The position numbers and the translations under genes were made by a program. From assembly GCF_032813545.1 (NCBI RefSeq), contig NZ_CP136520.1:5264001-5328000 (forward strand): a stretch of DNA of 64,000 nt, in the 5' to 3' direction. The DNA is from Nodosilinea sp. E11. Its GTDB lineage: Bacteria > Cyanobacteriota > Cyanobacteriia > Phormidesmidales > Phormidesmidaceae. Below the pieces are notes generated by a model. That model saw only the letters and a program-made list of their open reading frames with translations, searched no databases and was not told the origin of the DNA. Within the stretch, counting starts at the first letter, position 1; every line of letters starts with the position of its first letter. Positions 9,604-18,782 of the stretch are shown here, piece by piece.

Positions 9604-9626
9604 AACGTTCGAACGTTCAAACGTTC
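9604..9626. repeat. Three ACGTTC iterons with 8-bp period
   Basis: ACGTTC at 9605, 9613 and 9621; the first two create the perfect palindrome AACGTTCGAACGTT (9604-9617). It lies about 90 bp upstream of potB. It could be a regulator site or a short tandem repeat. The rest of the 9514-9921 gap holds the repeats listed next and no gene. Confidence 0.45.
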
Positions 9627-9713
9627 TTAGGAGGCATGTTTTAACCGAACTGGCTACAGCTATAAAACATGAGTTTGACAGAAAATAATTTTTGGAAATA
9701 ACAGCTTAGCCAT

Positions 9714-9741
9714 CCCCTCTTGGGAGGGGTAGGGGTGGGTT
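9714..9741. repeat. Half copy of the 8568-8654 repeat
   Basis: CCCCTCTTGGGAGGGG followed by TAGGGGTGGGTT, nearly identical to 8568-8595. Confidence 0.75.
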
Positions 9742-9799
9742 CATCGAGAAACTTGTATGAAGTCCAATTCATTAACCGACAGAAAACGGCTTGCCTGTC

Positions 9800-9819
9800 A
9801 TTCCCGCAGAGGCGGGAAT
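9800..9819. repeat. Palindromic repeat ATTCCCGC-AGAG-GCGGGAAT
   Basis: An 8-bp perfect stem with a 4-nt loop in the context TGTCATTCCCGC...GGGAATCCATC. This is a repeat type widespread in bacterial genomes. A degenerate inverted partner lies at about 9845-9872. Located between potD and potB. Confidence 0.6.
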
Positions 9820-9921
9820 CCATCCTGGAGTAACTCATCCCCAATGAATTCCCACTTCCGTAGGAATGACAGATTAGGAGCACTTAAGCGGACCTGATAT
9901 CAAAACTCAAAATTTATCCGG

Positions 9922-11226
9922 CTACGAGGCAATAAACTCGTTCCACTTCTGCACCAGGTAGGTGTTTTCTTCCATAGTGGAGTTCCAGCAAACAATGTTG
10001 CCAAAGCGCTCGTCGAAGGAGCCGCCGTCGCGTACCGTCCCCGATTTGGCTAGAGTTTTACCAAAGGGGTCTACCATATCTTCGGCGGCAGGCTTACCTT
10101 CATACCAAAAATCCCACTCGGCGGCAGACATAAACTTGCGGGCTGCTTCGGGGGCGGCGCTGTAGTAGCCCTGGCGACCGAGGAAGGCCCCCACCCACCC
10201 GTCGAGCATCCAGTTGATGTACTCGTAGGCTGCATCCAGCTGAATGCCCTCTAGGTTTTTAGAGAGGCCAATGCCGCCGCCCCAGCCCCGATAGCCCTCG
10301 TCCAGGGGAGCATAGACACAGTCGAGACCCTGCGACTGCACAGCGGTCACAGCGGGAGACCACATCGATTGCAGCACGACTTCTCCCGAGGTCATCAGGT
10401 TAACCGACTCATCAAAGGTCTTCCAAAAGGCGCGAAACTGACCGTTGCGCTTTTGCTCTTTGAGAATTTCAATGATTTGGTCGATTTCGGCTCGGGTCAT
10501 GTTGCCCTTGTCGCCAAAGCTCATCAGACCCAGCGACTCGGCCACCATCGCCGCATCCATAATGCCGATTTGGGGAATGTCGAGAATGGAGGTCTTGCCC
10601 TTAAATTCTGGATTGAACAGCTCACCCCAGCTCTTAATTTCGCGCCCCACCAGGTCGGGGCGATAGCCCAGGGTATCGGCGTTGTACTGGAAGGGGATTA
10701 GGGTGGCGAAGTCGGTGGGGGTCGCTGAAAACTCCCTAGAGTCGGCACCCGTTAGATATTGCACGCGGTAGGGAGCCGTACCCTGGGACTGTTCGACCGG
10801 CAGGCCCTTGAACTCGCCGGTTCTGAAGAAGGAGACAATTTGGTCGTAGTTGGTGACGCGCTTGATGTCGATGGGTTGCAGGTTGCCGGAGGGCACCACC
10901 AGGGGCAGGCTGAAGTATTCGCCGTCGAAAATGTCGTACTGGCCGGGCTGGGTGATGGCGATCTGGTTGTTTTCTTCGGTGCTCAGCGCCCGCATGTCGA
11001 ACTTAAAGCCCAGGTCTTCCTGGGCTTTGTCGCGAATGTCGTTAATTTGCGAGACCCCAGTGCCAATCAGCCGCAGGGTAACGTCTTTAGATTGGTTGGT
11101 GTTGACCTGGGGGCCGGGGGCTGGGTTATTGGGGGTGCCAGAGGGGGCAGCGCAGCGGGTAGCGGTGAGAAAGGCCCCAGCGGCAAGACCAGTGCGGATG
11201 ACGTGGCGACGAGAAAACTTAGCCAT
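9922..11226 (-). CDS. potD: Polyamine-type ABC transporter substrate-binding protein, PotD-like
   Basis: 434 residues. The N-terminus has a twin-arginine export signal (SRRHVIRTGLAAGAFLTATRC, Arg6-Arg7), followed by a Pro/Asn-rich linker, so export of folded protein by Tat is likely. The Cys at about 25 is not in a canonical lipobox. The mature protein follows the extracellular solute-binding type 8/PotD pattern (FKGKTSILDIP, DEGYRGWGGGIGLSKN, AYEYINWMLDG, GYYSAAPEAA). It would deliver substrate to the PotB/PotC-like permeases. It lies 111 bp downstream of potA. Longer than E. coli PotD, as common for cyanobacterial members. Confidence 0.88.
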   Translation of the reverse strand: MAKFSRRHVIRTGLAAGAFLTATRCAAPSGTPNNPAPGPQVNTNQSKDVTLRLIGTGVSQINDIRDKAQEDLGFKFDMRALSTEENNQIAITQPGQYDIFDGEYFSLPLVVPSGNLQPIDIKRVTNYDQIVSFFRTGEFKGLPVEQSQGTAPYRVQYLTGADSREFSATPTDFATLIPFQYNADTLGYRPDLVGREIKSWGELFNPEFKGKTSILDIPQIGIMDAAMVAESLGLMSFGDKGNMTRAEIDQIIEILKEQKRNGQFRAFWKTFDESVNLMTSGEVVLQSMWSPAVTAVQSQGLDCVYAPLDEGYRGWGGGIGLSKNLEGIQLDAAYEYINWMLDGWVGAFLGRQGYYSAAPEAARKFMSAAEWDFWYEGKPAAEDMVDPFGKTLAKSGTVRDGGSFDERFGNIVCWNSTMEENTYLVQKWNEFIAS

Positions 11227-11337
11227 AGTTAGCGGTTCAGGTGAATAACAACGACGGGTTTGGAATGGGGTGGGAGGAGAGGGGCGATCGCCGGGTAGTT
11301 TTAGCGGCTGAAGGGTGATATTGGATCAGCTATCGCC

Positions 11338-12513
11338 CTAGTGCGACAAAAATACGCAGTCGGCGGCGGCCCAGTCGAGCACGACCACCTGGCCTTCGGT
11401 GAAGGAGGTGGTGAGCCAGTCGGGGGTGCGGGCTTTGTAGAGCACCTCCATGCCGTTGCGCTCTAGCACCAGGGAGACGCGGGTGACGTAGCCGGTGAAC
11501 TCGACGGCGGTGATGCGGGCGGTGACCCGGTTAGTGGCAGGGCCACAGACGGACTTTTCTGCTTCGTCGGGGGTTTTGATCTGCATCAAGTCGGCGCGGA
11601 TACAGCAGGCGGCGGTGCTGCCTACCTGGGCGTAGTCGCCCAGGCAGAGCAGATTGCCCAGGCCCGGCACATCAAGCTGGATGAGTTGGCCGCTGGTGTC
11701 TTGCACGGCGCTGGTAATGGTGCCTTCGAAGATGTTGTTGTCGCCTGTGAACTTGGCCACAAACTTCGACAGGGGCCTGGTGAAAATGTCGTTGGGGGTG
11801 CCCACCTGGTCTACCCGCCCGTGATCCATCACGACGATCTGGTCGGAGAGGGAGTAGGCTTCGTCTTGATTGTGGGTGACCTGGATAAAGGTCATGCCAA
11901 ACTGGCGCTGAAGTTTGCGCAGTTCGCCCCGGGTTTTGACCCGCAATGATTCATCGAGGGCGCTGAGGGGTTCGTCGAGCATGAGCACCTGGGGGCGGGT
12001 GACCAGGGCACGGGCGAGGGCGACCCGCTGCTGCTGGCCACCGCTGAGCTGGGCGGGTTTGCGATCGCTAAAACTGCTCAACCCCACTACCTCTAGCATT
12101 TCGCCGACGCGGTGCTGGCGATCGGCCTTGGTCATGCCGCGCATTTTGAGACCAAAATCGACGTTATCCCACACGGTTTTATGGGGAAACAGCGCATAGT
12201 TTTGAAACATCATGGCGGTGTTGCGCTGGGTAGCCGGAATGCTGTTAATGCGCGTTTCACCAATGTAAATATCGCCTTCAGAAATCTCTTCGTGGCCTGC
12301 GATCATGCGCATGGTTGTGGTTTTGCCGCAGCCGCTAGGCCCGAGCAAACAGGTGTAAGACCCGGCAGCAATATCGAGGGTAATATTCTGAACAGCAGCA
12401 AAGGAACCGTATTTTTTTGTAACATCCCTGAGAGAGACACCTTTGGCTTCGGCCTGTAGATCTTTAGGTACGGCCTCAAGGGTCAGCACCGGCTCTAATT
12501 GTGTGTCTTGCAT
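11338..12513 (-). CDS. potA: Polyamine-type ABC transporter ATPase, PotA-like
   Basis: 391 residues. The nucleotide-binding domain is complete: Walker A GPSGCGKT (58-65), Q-loop [13 protein letters not shown], signature LSGGQQQR, Walker [13 protein letters not shown] and H-loop VTHNQDEA. The C-terminal part (about 270-391) is the TOBE-type regulatory domain of PotA/MalK-class ATPases. First gene of the minus-strand transporter operon potA-potD-potB-(IS110)-potC. Its promoter must lie in 12514-13104, which it shares with the divergent fru genes. Confidence 0.92.
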   Translation of the reverse strand: MQDTQLEPVLTLEAVPKDLQAEAKGVSLRDVTKKYGSFAAVQNITLDIAAGSYTCLLGPSGCGKTTTMRMIAGHEEISEGDIYIGETRINSIPATQRNTAMMFQNYALFPHKTVWDNVDFGLKMRGMTKADRQHRVGEMLEVVGLSSFSDRKPAQLSGGQQQRVALARALVTRPQVLMLDEPLSALDESLRVKTRGELRKLQRQFGMTFIQVTHNQDEAYSLSDQIVVMDHGRVDQVGTPNDIFTRPLSKFVAKFTGDNNIFEGTITSAVQDTSGQLIQLDVPGLGNLLCLGDYAQVGSTAACCIRADLMQIKTPDEAEKSVCGPATNRVTARITAVEFTGYVTRVSLVLERNGMEVLYKARTPDWLTTSFTEGQVVVLDWAAADCVFLSH

Positions 12514-13104
12514 GGTGGGGCCACAGTTGAGATCCTGAATTGTAGGGATGATAGCCGCTCGATGTAAAGGCTGATTTGTCTAGGTTTTTATCAGCTCACT
12601 TATAAAATTCTCTTCCTAGGCACACTGTGTGCAGCGATACATTTTCTCGGAAAGCCTGTGGTGGGACACTGTTAAATTCTGTAAATATCAATGAGTAGTT
12701 ATGGCGATTTATTGGATAAGACGATACCCCCTGTAGGGTCGCAGGGCCTGCGCCCTCGGGAGAAATCAAAATCCATAGGTATCTTGGCCAGAACTGGCCT
12801 TAGCGGTAATTTTTGATGGGTAAAGCTGGCCCTGATGGCTGGTTGGTGAGGAGCTTGGCGACGGAGACGGCGATCGCCCACGGTTTGCTCAATCGGCTAG
12901 CGCACGCTACAAAACTTTATGCGATGTCTAAGGAAATATGACAAACCCTGCCTAGATACTCGCCAGTCTTGAACAATTAAGTCATACGGTGAAATGTTTG
13001 CAGGGGGGTGATCCCTAGCCAGGAAGCGACAAAATTCTGGGTTAGTTTTGTGCGTTTGCCTAGGATTAATTACCCATTGAATTGCCCCATTGAGAGACGG
13101 CTGA
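12514..13104. promoter_or_regulatory. Divergent intergenic region between potA and fruB
   Basis: 591 bp without a convincing gene; the short minus-strand frames here have no recognisable features. It must hold the promoters of potA and fruB. A small palindrome GCACAC-T-GTGTGC (12620-12632) is the only operator-like element I could see, nearer potA. No clear sigma-70 boxes or FruR-type site could be asserted. Confidence 0.4.
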
Positions 13105-15552
13105 ATGATTAATCTAACGGCGGCAGATGTGCGACTCAAGGCCACTGTCCACAGTAAAGAAGACGCGATTTGTCAGGTGGGAGAATTGTTAGTGGCCAGC
13201 GGTCACATTCAGCCCGGTTACGTCGATAGCATGCTGGCCCGCGAGACCCAGGCCAACACCTACCTGGGCAACAGCATTGCCATTCCCCACGGGCAGCCCG
13301 CAAAGCGCGACTTGATTGTGACCACAGGCATTGCGGTGCTACAAATTCCGGCGGGGGTGGAGTGGAACCCCGGTGAGGTGGTGCGGCTAGTGGTGGGCAT
13401 TGCGGCAAAGTCCGACGAGCATTTGCAAATTCTCACCAACCTCACCCACGTGCTCGATGACCCGGCAGCGGTGCAAGTCCTGGCGGAAACAGACGATGCC
13501 CAGGTAATCTGCGATCGCCTCACCGGCAAGTCATCCCCCAACAAAACCCTGGATACCGAGGGCTTCGACCAGTTTGTCGATGTCACCATTGACGCGCCCA
13601 CGGGGCTGCACGCTCGCCCCGCCACGGTGTTTGCTGATCTGGCGAAATCCTTTAGTGCCGAGGTGCGGGTGCGCTACGGCGACCAGGTGGCCAACGGCAA
13701 AAGCCTGATGTCGCTGCTGAAGCTGGGGGTCGAGCGCGATAGTGTGGTGCGGGTGCTGGCCAAGGGCAGCGACGCTTCCCAGGCGCTGAGTGCCTTGCAG
13801 CAGGCCGTAGAAGACGGGCTGGAGGAAGAGGAGGAAGCGGCGGCTAGTCCGGCGCTGGAACTGCCTGCCTTGGAATTGGAGAGTGATGCGATCGCTGGGG
13901 TGGCGGCTTCCCCAGGGCTGGCGATCGCCCCCCTGCACCGCTTTCGCCATACCAAACTCGAGTTTGCCGACACCGCTGCCGATGCTGCCGCCGAGCAGGA
14001 TCGGTTGAGGGATGCGATCGCCCTCGCCGATATGGATCTCACCGAGCTGTACACCACGATTAAAGACCGATCCGGTAAGGCCAAGGCGGCGATCTTCCAG
14101 GCCCACCGCGAATTCCTCGCTGACCCCGAGCTACAGCAGGAGGCCCTCAACCGCATTCCCCCCAACCACAGCGCCCCCTGGGCCTGGCAGCAGGTGATCG
14201 AGGCCAAGGCGAAGGAACTAGAAGCGCTGGCCGATCCCGTTCTCTCGGGCCGGGCGGCGGACGTGCGCGACGTGGGCCAGCGGGTGCTGGCGCGGCTGGT
14301 GGGTGGGGGTGATGCCGGGGCGGGCCTGCCCGATCATCCGGTGATTTTGATTGCCGACGAACTGGCCCCCTCGGATACGGCAGGCTTAGACCCAGCCAAA
14401 ATCCACGGGTTCTGCACGGCGGCGGGCGGGGCGACCAGCCACACGGCGATCATTGCGCGATCGCTCAACATTCCCGCCGTGGCCGGAGCTGGGACAAAAA
14501 TTCTCGATCTGCCGGAGGGGGCGATCGCCATTCTCGACGGCGACGGGGGCCAGCTCTACGCCAACCCCACCGAGGCAGATTTGGCGAAGGCGAGGCAGGC
14601 GATGGGCGATCGCGCCCAGCTGCGCGATGTCGAACAGCAAACCCGGTTCCAGCCCGCCATCACCACCGATGGCCACCGCATAGAAGTGGTAGCCAACATT
14701 GGTGGGCCAGCGGAAGCCACCCAGGCGATGAATGCTGGGGCCGAAGGGGTGGGGCTGTTGCGGACAGAGTTCCTGTTTCTCAACCGCAGTGCGCCCCCCA
14801 GCGAAGAGGAGCAGTACGAGGCGCTACGCACCATGACCCAGGCTCTCAACGGCCTGCCGCTGATCGTCCGCACCCTCGATATCGGCGGCGACAAGCACGT
14901 GCCCTACCTCAACCAGCCCGCCGAAGACAACCCCTTCCTGGGCATTCGCGGCATTCGCCTCTGTCTAGAGCGCACCGACCTGTTTGAAACCCAGCTCCGT
15001 GCGATATTGCGGGCAGCGGGCGGCGGCTATATCCGCCTCATGTTCCCCATGATCGCCACCCTCGAAGACATTCGCGCCGCCAAGACCGTGCTGGAGTCGG
15101 TGCGATCGGCGACGGGCGGCCCTCCGGTGGAAATCGGCATGATGGTGGAGGTGCCCAGCGCCGTGCTGATGGCGGCGGAGTTTGCCCAGGAGGTGGACTT
15201 TTTCTCGGTGGGCACCAACGACCTCACCCAGTACCTGCTGGCGATGGATCGGGGTCATCCCACCCTGGCGAAGCAGGCCGATGCGTTGCACCCCGCCGTC
15301 TTGCGGGCGATCGCCCAAACCGTGCAGGGGGCCAAGCTCTCTGGCAAGTGGGTCGGCGTCTGCGGCGGGTTGGCGGGCGATGCCCAGGGGGCGATGATTC
15401 TCGCCGGGCTGGGGGTCAAAGAGCTGAGTATGGATATCCCCAGCATTCCTAAAGTGAAGGCGCGGCTGCGGGGCGCATCGATGAAGCAGATGCAGCGGCT
15501 GGCGCAGAAGGCCCTAGCCTGTCGCACCGCCGAGGAGGTGAGGGCGCTATGA
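13105..15552 (+). CDS. fruB: Fructose PTS multiphosphoryl transfer protein (EIIA-HPr-EI)
   Basis: 815 residues, three PTS modules in one chain. EIIA(Fru), about 1-143, has the phosphorylated His62 in IAIPHG. HPr, about 157-240, has His169 in GLHARPA and the NGKS segment at 197-200. After an acidic linker (ELE/EEEEE), Enzyme I covers about 264-815 with active His446 in [13 protein letters not shown], the PEP-binding LRTEFLFL and the C-terminal VCGGLAGD motif. One protein therefore takes phosphate from PEP and passes it to EIIB of FruA. The architecture matches Rhodobacter FruB. It overlaps fruK by 4 bp. A complete PTS is uncommon in cyanobacteria. Confidence 0.95.
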   Translation: MINLTAADVRLKATVHSKEDAICQVGELLVASGHIQPGYVDSMLARETQANTYLGNSIAIPHGQPAKRDLIVTTGIAVLQIPAGVEWNPGEVVRLVVGIAAKSDEHLQILTNLTHVLDDPAAVQVLAETDDAQVICDRLTGKSSPNKTLDTEGFDQFVDVTIDAPTGLHARPATVFADLAKSFSAEVRVRYGDQVANGKSLMSLLKLGVERDSVVRVLAKGSDASQALSALQQAVEDGLEEEEEAAASPALELPALELESDAIAGVAASPGLAIAPLHRFRHTKLEFADTAADAAAEQDRLRDAIALADMDLTELYTTIKDRSGKAKAAIFQAHREFLADPELQQEALNRIPPNHSAPWAWQQVIEAKAKELEALADPVLSGRAADVRDVGQRVLARLVGGGDAGAGLPDHPVILIADELAPSDTAGLDPAKIHGFCTAAGGATSHTAIIARSLNIPAVAGAGTKILDLPEGAIAILDGDGGQLYANPTEADLAKARQAMGDRAQLRDVEQQTRFQPAITTDGHRIEVVANIGGPAEATQAMNAGAEGVGLLRTEFLFLNRSAPPSEEEQYEALRTMTQALNGLPLIVRTLDIGGDKHVPYLNQPAEDNPFLGIRGIRLCLERTDLFETQLRAILRAAGGGYIRLMFPMIATLEDIRAAKTVLESVRSATGGPPVEIGMMVEVPSAVLMAAEFAQEVDFFSVGTNDLTQYLLAMDRGHPTLAKQADALHPAVLRAIAQTVQGAKLSGKWVGVCGGLAGDAQGAMILAGLGVKELSMDIPSIPKVKARLRGASMKQMQRLAQKALACRTAEEVRAL

Positions 15553-16505
15553 GCTACCCCCCCAGTAACTCCCGGATCGCTACGGTGACGCTGAATCCGG
15601 CGATCGACCAGACCGTCTCGATTGCCAACTTCCAGGCCAATGCGGTCAACCGGGTCGATTGGAAACAGGACGATGCGGGCGGTAAGGGGGTGAATGTGGC
15701 CTCCTTTCTGGCCGAGGCAGGCCACCAGGTCAGCGTTAGTGGCTTTCTGGGCCGGGGAAACCATGCCCTATTTAAGTCGCTTTTTCACCAAAAGAGGATT
15801 GACGACCACTTTGTCTACCTGCCTGGCGAAACCCGCATCAACATCAAAATTGTCGATGATGCCCAGGGCCAGGTTACCGACATCAACTACCCCGGCCAAG
15901 CGCCCACCCACCAGGATGTGGCGACGCTCAAACAGACCATCCACGCCCTAGTCCAACACTGCGACTGGTTTGTGTTTTCGGGCAGCGTGCCAGCGGGCAT
16001 GTCCACCGAAATCTACGACGAGCTGATTGGCCCGCTCAAGGCCCAGGACAAAACCGTGGTGCTCGATACCAGCGGCGACGCCCTGCGCTTTGGCCTGCCC
16101 GCCAAGCCTGATTTGATCAAGCCCAACCAGGCGGAACTGGAGGAGGTGCTGAATGTTCGTCTGTCTGGCCACGCCGAGATCGTCGCCGCCGCCCGTGAGC
16201 TAATTGGTTCCGGCATCAGGTATGTGGTGGTGTCGATGGGGGCCGAGGGGGCGCTGTTTATCGATCGCACCCAGGCCTTCCACGCTCAGCCGCCCCCCGT
16301 GGCGATCAAAAGCACCGTCGGCGCGGGGGATGCCATGGTGGCGGGCACGGTGGCGGGACTGGTCAGCGGCGAGTCGCTGCGCGACTGCGCCACCCTGGGC
16401 ACAGCTTTCTCGATGGGGGCGCTGGGGGAGATCGGGCCGAGATTGCCAACCATGGAGAAGATCCAGGCCATGCGCAAGCTGGTGACAGTGCGGGAGGTGA
16501 CGTGA
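15549..16505 (+). CDS. fruK: 1-phosphofructokinase
   Basis: 318 residues, PfkB/ribokinase family. The sugar-binding GGKGVNVA motif is at 44-51 and the C-terminal signature STVGAGDAMVAG contains the catalytic base Asp261. It phosphorylates fructose 1-phosphate, the product of fructose PTS import, to fructose 1,6-bisphosphate. The ATG overlaps the fruB stop (ATGA, 15549-15552), so translation is coupled. fruA follows after 220 bp occupied by a mobile-looking repeat. Confidence 0.94.
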   Translation: MSYPPSNSRIATVTLNPAIDQTVSIANFQANAVNRVDWKQDDAGGKGVNVASFLAEAGHQVSVSGFLGRGNHALFKSLFHQKRIDDHFVYLPGETRINIKIVDDAQGQVTDINYPGQAPTHQDVATLKQTIHALVQHCDWFVFSGSVPAGMSTEIYDELIGPLKAQDKTVVLDTSGDALRFGLPAKPDLIKPNQAELEEVLNVRLSGHAEIVAAARELIGSGIRYVVVSMGAEGALFIDRTQAFHAQPPPVAIKSTVGAGDAMVAGTVAGLVSGESLRDCATLGTAFSMGALGEIGPRLPTMEKIQAMRKLVTVREVT

Positions 16506-16509
16506 TCCC

Positions 16510-16653
16510 CGTAGGGTGCATTCGCGAAGCAATGCACCGTTTATAGACCGTGCCACAAGCCGTCAGTATTCCAATGTGGCGTGAATTGGTGCATTGCGGC
16601 TCGAAATTGGCCTAACGGATGCCTGGGTTGATTGGCCGCGAATGCACCCTACG
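16510..16653. repeat. MITE-like element with 17-bp terminal inverted repeats
   Basis: CGTAGGGTGCATTCGCG (16510-16526) and its perfect reverse complement (16637-16653) bound a 144-bp non-coding element. The left end also contains a GGTGCATT / AATGCACC hairpin (16515-16538). A related sequence occurs at 36923-36950. It sits in the fru operon between fruK and fruA. Confidence 0.7.
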
Positions 16654-16660
16654 ACCTCTC

Positions 16661-16715
16661 ACCCATCCACCCATCCATTCACCCATCCACCCATCCACTC
16701 TTAACTCTTCTACCC
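16661..16715 (+). repeat. ACCCATCC tandem tract upstream of fruA
   Basis: Four ACCCATCC octamers (16661-16676 and 16681-16696) followed by a pyrimidine-rich run. It ends 10 bp before the fruA ATG. No purine-rich ribosome-binding site is visible. Similar tracts precede mrpC, ndhD3, cupA and cupS. Confidence 0.65.
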
Positions 16716-16725
16716 AAACAAGCCC

Positions 16726-18534
16726 ATGACCAAAATTGTTGCCGTGACCGCTAGCGTTGCTGGCGAGGCCCATACCCAGATGGCGGCGGAAGCCCTCAAA
16801 CGCACCGCCCAGGCGATGGGCCACGAGATTGTGACCGAGGCCCAGAGTTTGGGCGTGGTGGTTACCGCCCTCAGCCCTAGTGATATTGAACAGGCCGAGG
16901 TGGTGATTGTCGGGGCCGATGACGCGGTGGAGCGCGATCGCTTCCACAACAAACCCGTCTACGCCGTCTCCACCAGCGAGGCCATTCGCAATACCGAAAT
17001 GGTGATTCAAAGCGCCGTCGCCCTAGTAGGCCACGGCCCCAGACTAGGGGTAATCAAGACCACGCCCCACCCCCACGACCCACTGCCGGAGGATGCCCCC
17101 AGCGTGGATTCTGCCCCAGAAGCTGCGATCGCCAATAAATTTTTTGTGGGTATTACCTCCTGCCCCACGGGCATTGCCCACACCTTTATGGCCGCCGAGG
17201 CGCTAAAGCAGGGGGCTGCGAAGCTAGGGCACGACATCAAGGTTGAAACCCAGGGTTCCGTCGGGTCGCAGAATACGCTGACCGACGCAGACATTGCCCG
17301 CGCCGATGCGGTGATCATTGCCGCCGACACCCACGTGGATCTGTCGCGCTTTGGCGGCAAGCGGCTGTACGAAACCTCCACCAAGGCGGCGATCCACGGC
17401 GGGGCCAATGTGGTGACAGCGGCGATGGATGCGCCCGTGGCTGGCGGCGGTGGCGCATCGGGCAGCTATGTAGACGAAGTGAACCGGGCTAAGGCCCAGC
17501 GCTCCGAAAGTCGCTCTGGCCCCTATAAGCACCTACTCACCGGGGTGAGCTATATGCTGCCGGTGATTGTGGCGGGGGGCTTGATCATTGCCCTCTCCTT
17601 TGTATTTGGCATTAACCCCGAGCCAGGTACCTTTGGCGACGCGCTGATGCAGATTGGCGGCGGTGCGGCCTTTGCGCTGATTGTGCCGGTGCTGTCGGGC
17701 TTTATCGCCTTTTCCATTGCCGATCGCCCCGGCTTGGCCCCCGGCTTAGTCGGCGGCATGCTGGCGGCCAACTTGGGTATGGGCTTCTTGGGCGGCATTC
17801 TCTCGGGCTTTTTAGCGGGCTACGTGGCCAAGTTTGTGCGTGACAAGGTCAACCTGCCCACCAACTTTGAGGGCCTGAAGCCGGTGCTGGTGATTCCCCT
17901 GCTGGCGACGCTGGTGGTGGGGCTGCTGCTGGTCTATGTATTTGGCGGCCCGGTGCGATTCATTATGGACGGCATGACCACCTACCTGGAGGGGCTGAGC
18001 GGTACCAATGCCATTCTGCTGGGCTTAATCTTAGGCGCGATGATGGCGGTGGATATGGGTGGCCCGGTGAACAAAGCCGCCTACACCTTTGCCGTGGGTC
18101 TGCTCGCCACCAACCTCTACGCACCGATGGCGGCGGTGATGGCGGCGGGTATGACTCCGCCCTTGGGCCTGGCCCTGGCCACCTTTATCTCTAAAAAGCA
18201 CTTCAACCAGGCAGAGCAGGAGGCGGGCAAGGTGGCCTCGGTGCTGGGCATCTCCTTTATTACCGAAGGCGCAATTCCCTTTGCCGCCAATGACCCTCTG
18301 CGGGTAATCCCCGCCTGCATTGCCGGGTCTGCTGTGACCGGGGCGCTGTCGATGGCCTTTGGCAACACCCTGCGGGCTCCCCACGGCGGCGTGTTTGTGC
18401 TGGCGATACCTAACGCTGTGGAGAATGTGGGCCTCTATATTGTGGCGATCGCAGTCGGCACCCTGGTCACCGCTCTGGCTACTGTGCAGCTCAAACACTG
18501 GTTTCCGCGCAAAAAGGCGATCGTCGAAGCCTAA
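16726..18534 (+). CDS. fruA: Fructose-specific PTS EIIB'BC permease
   Basis: 602 residues. Two EIIB-type domains precede the membrane EIIC. The second (about 138-240) has the phosphorylated Cys146 in TSCPTGIAHTFMAAEAL. The first (about 2-100) keeps the fold (VTASVAGEAHTQMAAEALK) but has Ser10 at the cysteine position, so it is a non-catalytic B' domain, as in E. coli FruA. EIIC (about 265-600) has many helices and the LTGVSYMLPVIVAGGLIIALSF start. It imports fructose as fructose 1-phosphate using phosphate from FruB. A C-rich tract lies directly upstream. Confidence 0.94.
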   Translation: MTKIVAVTASVAGEAHTQMAAEALKRTAQAMGHEIVTEAQSLGVVVTALSPSDIEQAEVVIVGADDAVERDRFHNKPVYAVSTSEAIRNTEMVIQSAVALVGHGPRLGVIKTTPHPHDPLPEDAPSVDSAPEAAIANKFFVGITSCPTGIAHTFMAAEALKQGAAKLGHDIKVETQGSVGSQNTLTDADIARADAVIIAADTHVDLSRFGGKRLYETSTKAAIHGGANVVTAAMDAPVAGGGGASGSYVDEVNRAKAQRSESRSGPYKHLLTGVSYMLPVIVAGGLIIALSFVFGINPEPGTFGDALMQIGGGAAFALIVPVLSGFIAFSIADRPGLAPGLVGGMLAANLGMGFLGGILSGFLAGYVAKFVRDKVNLPTNFEGLKPVLVIPLLATLVVGLLLVYVFGGPVRFIMDGMTTYLEGLSGTNAILLGLILGAMMAVDMGGPVNKAAYTFAVGLLATNLYAPMAAVMAAGMTPPLGLALATFISKKHFNQAEQEAGKVASVLGISFITEGAIPFAANDPLRVIPACIAGSAVTGALSMAFGNTLRAPHGGVFVLAIPNAVENVGLYIVAIAVGTLVTALATVQLKHWFPRKKAIVEA

Positions 18535-18562
18535 CTTCCCCTAAGGCGAGGGTTCCAAACCA

Positions 18563-18628
18563 AGACCCCAGGGTTCTTCCAGGCTACTAGCCCCAATGCT
18601 GGCTAGCCGCAGAAGAACCCTGGGGTCT
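18563..18628. terminator. Large hairpin after fruA; terminator or dispersed repeat
   Basis: A 17-bp perfect inverted repeat (AGACCCCAGGGTTCTTC, 18563-18579; partner 18612-18628) encloses a second hairpin CTAGCC / GGCTAG (18587-18592, 18601-18606). The core CCCAGGGTTCTT recurs in a palindrome at 38897-38927, so it may be a mobile repeat used as a terminator. No T-tract follows. Confidence 0.6.
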
Positions 18629-18687
18629 AGCCATAGCCCAACTTTTCACCGTGATTAGAAAAACCAATTATTCTCCTGATTATTTTC

Positions 18688-18768
18688 TAAAACAGAAATG
18701 CTATTGTTTTATCCATAGACTTTTTTCGATGCCAAATCAATTTTCATTTACTTGAATCAATTTAGGAG
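18688..18768 (+). promoter_or_regulatory. Candidate control region of bicA
   Basis: A+T-rich stretch with an inverted repeat TAAAACA-N10-TGTTTTA (18688-18711) and two direct AATCAATTT copies exactly 20 bp apart (18735-18743, 18755-18763). AGGAG at 18764-18768 and GAGG at 18771-18774 are ribosome-binding candidates. LysR-type control of bicarbonate transporters is known in cyanobacteria; a link to these repeats is inference. Confidence 0.4.
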
Positions 18769-18782
18769 TTGAGGTGCTGGCG

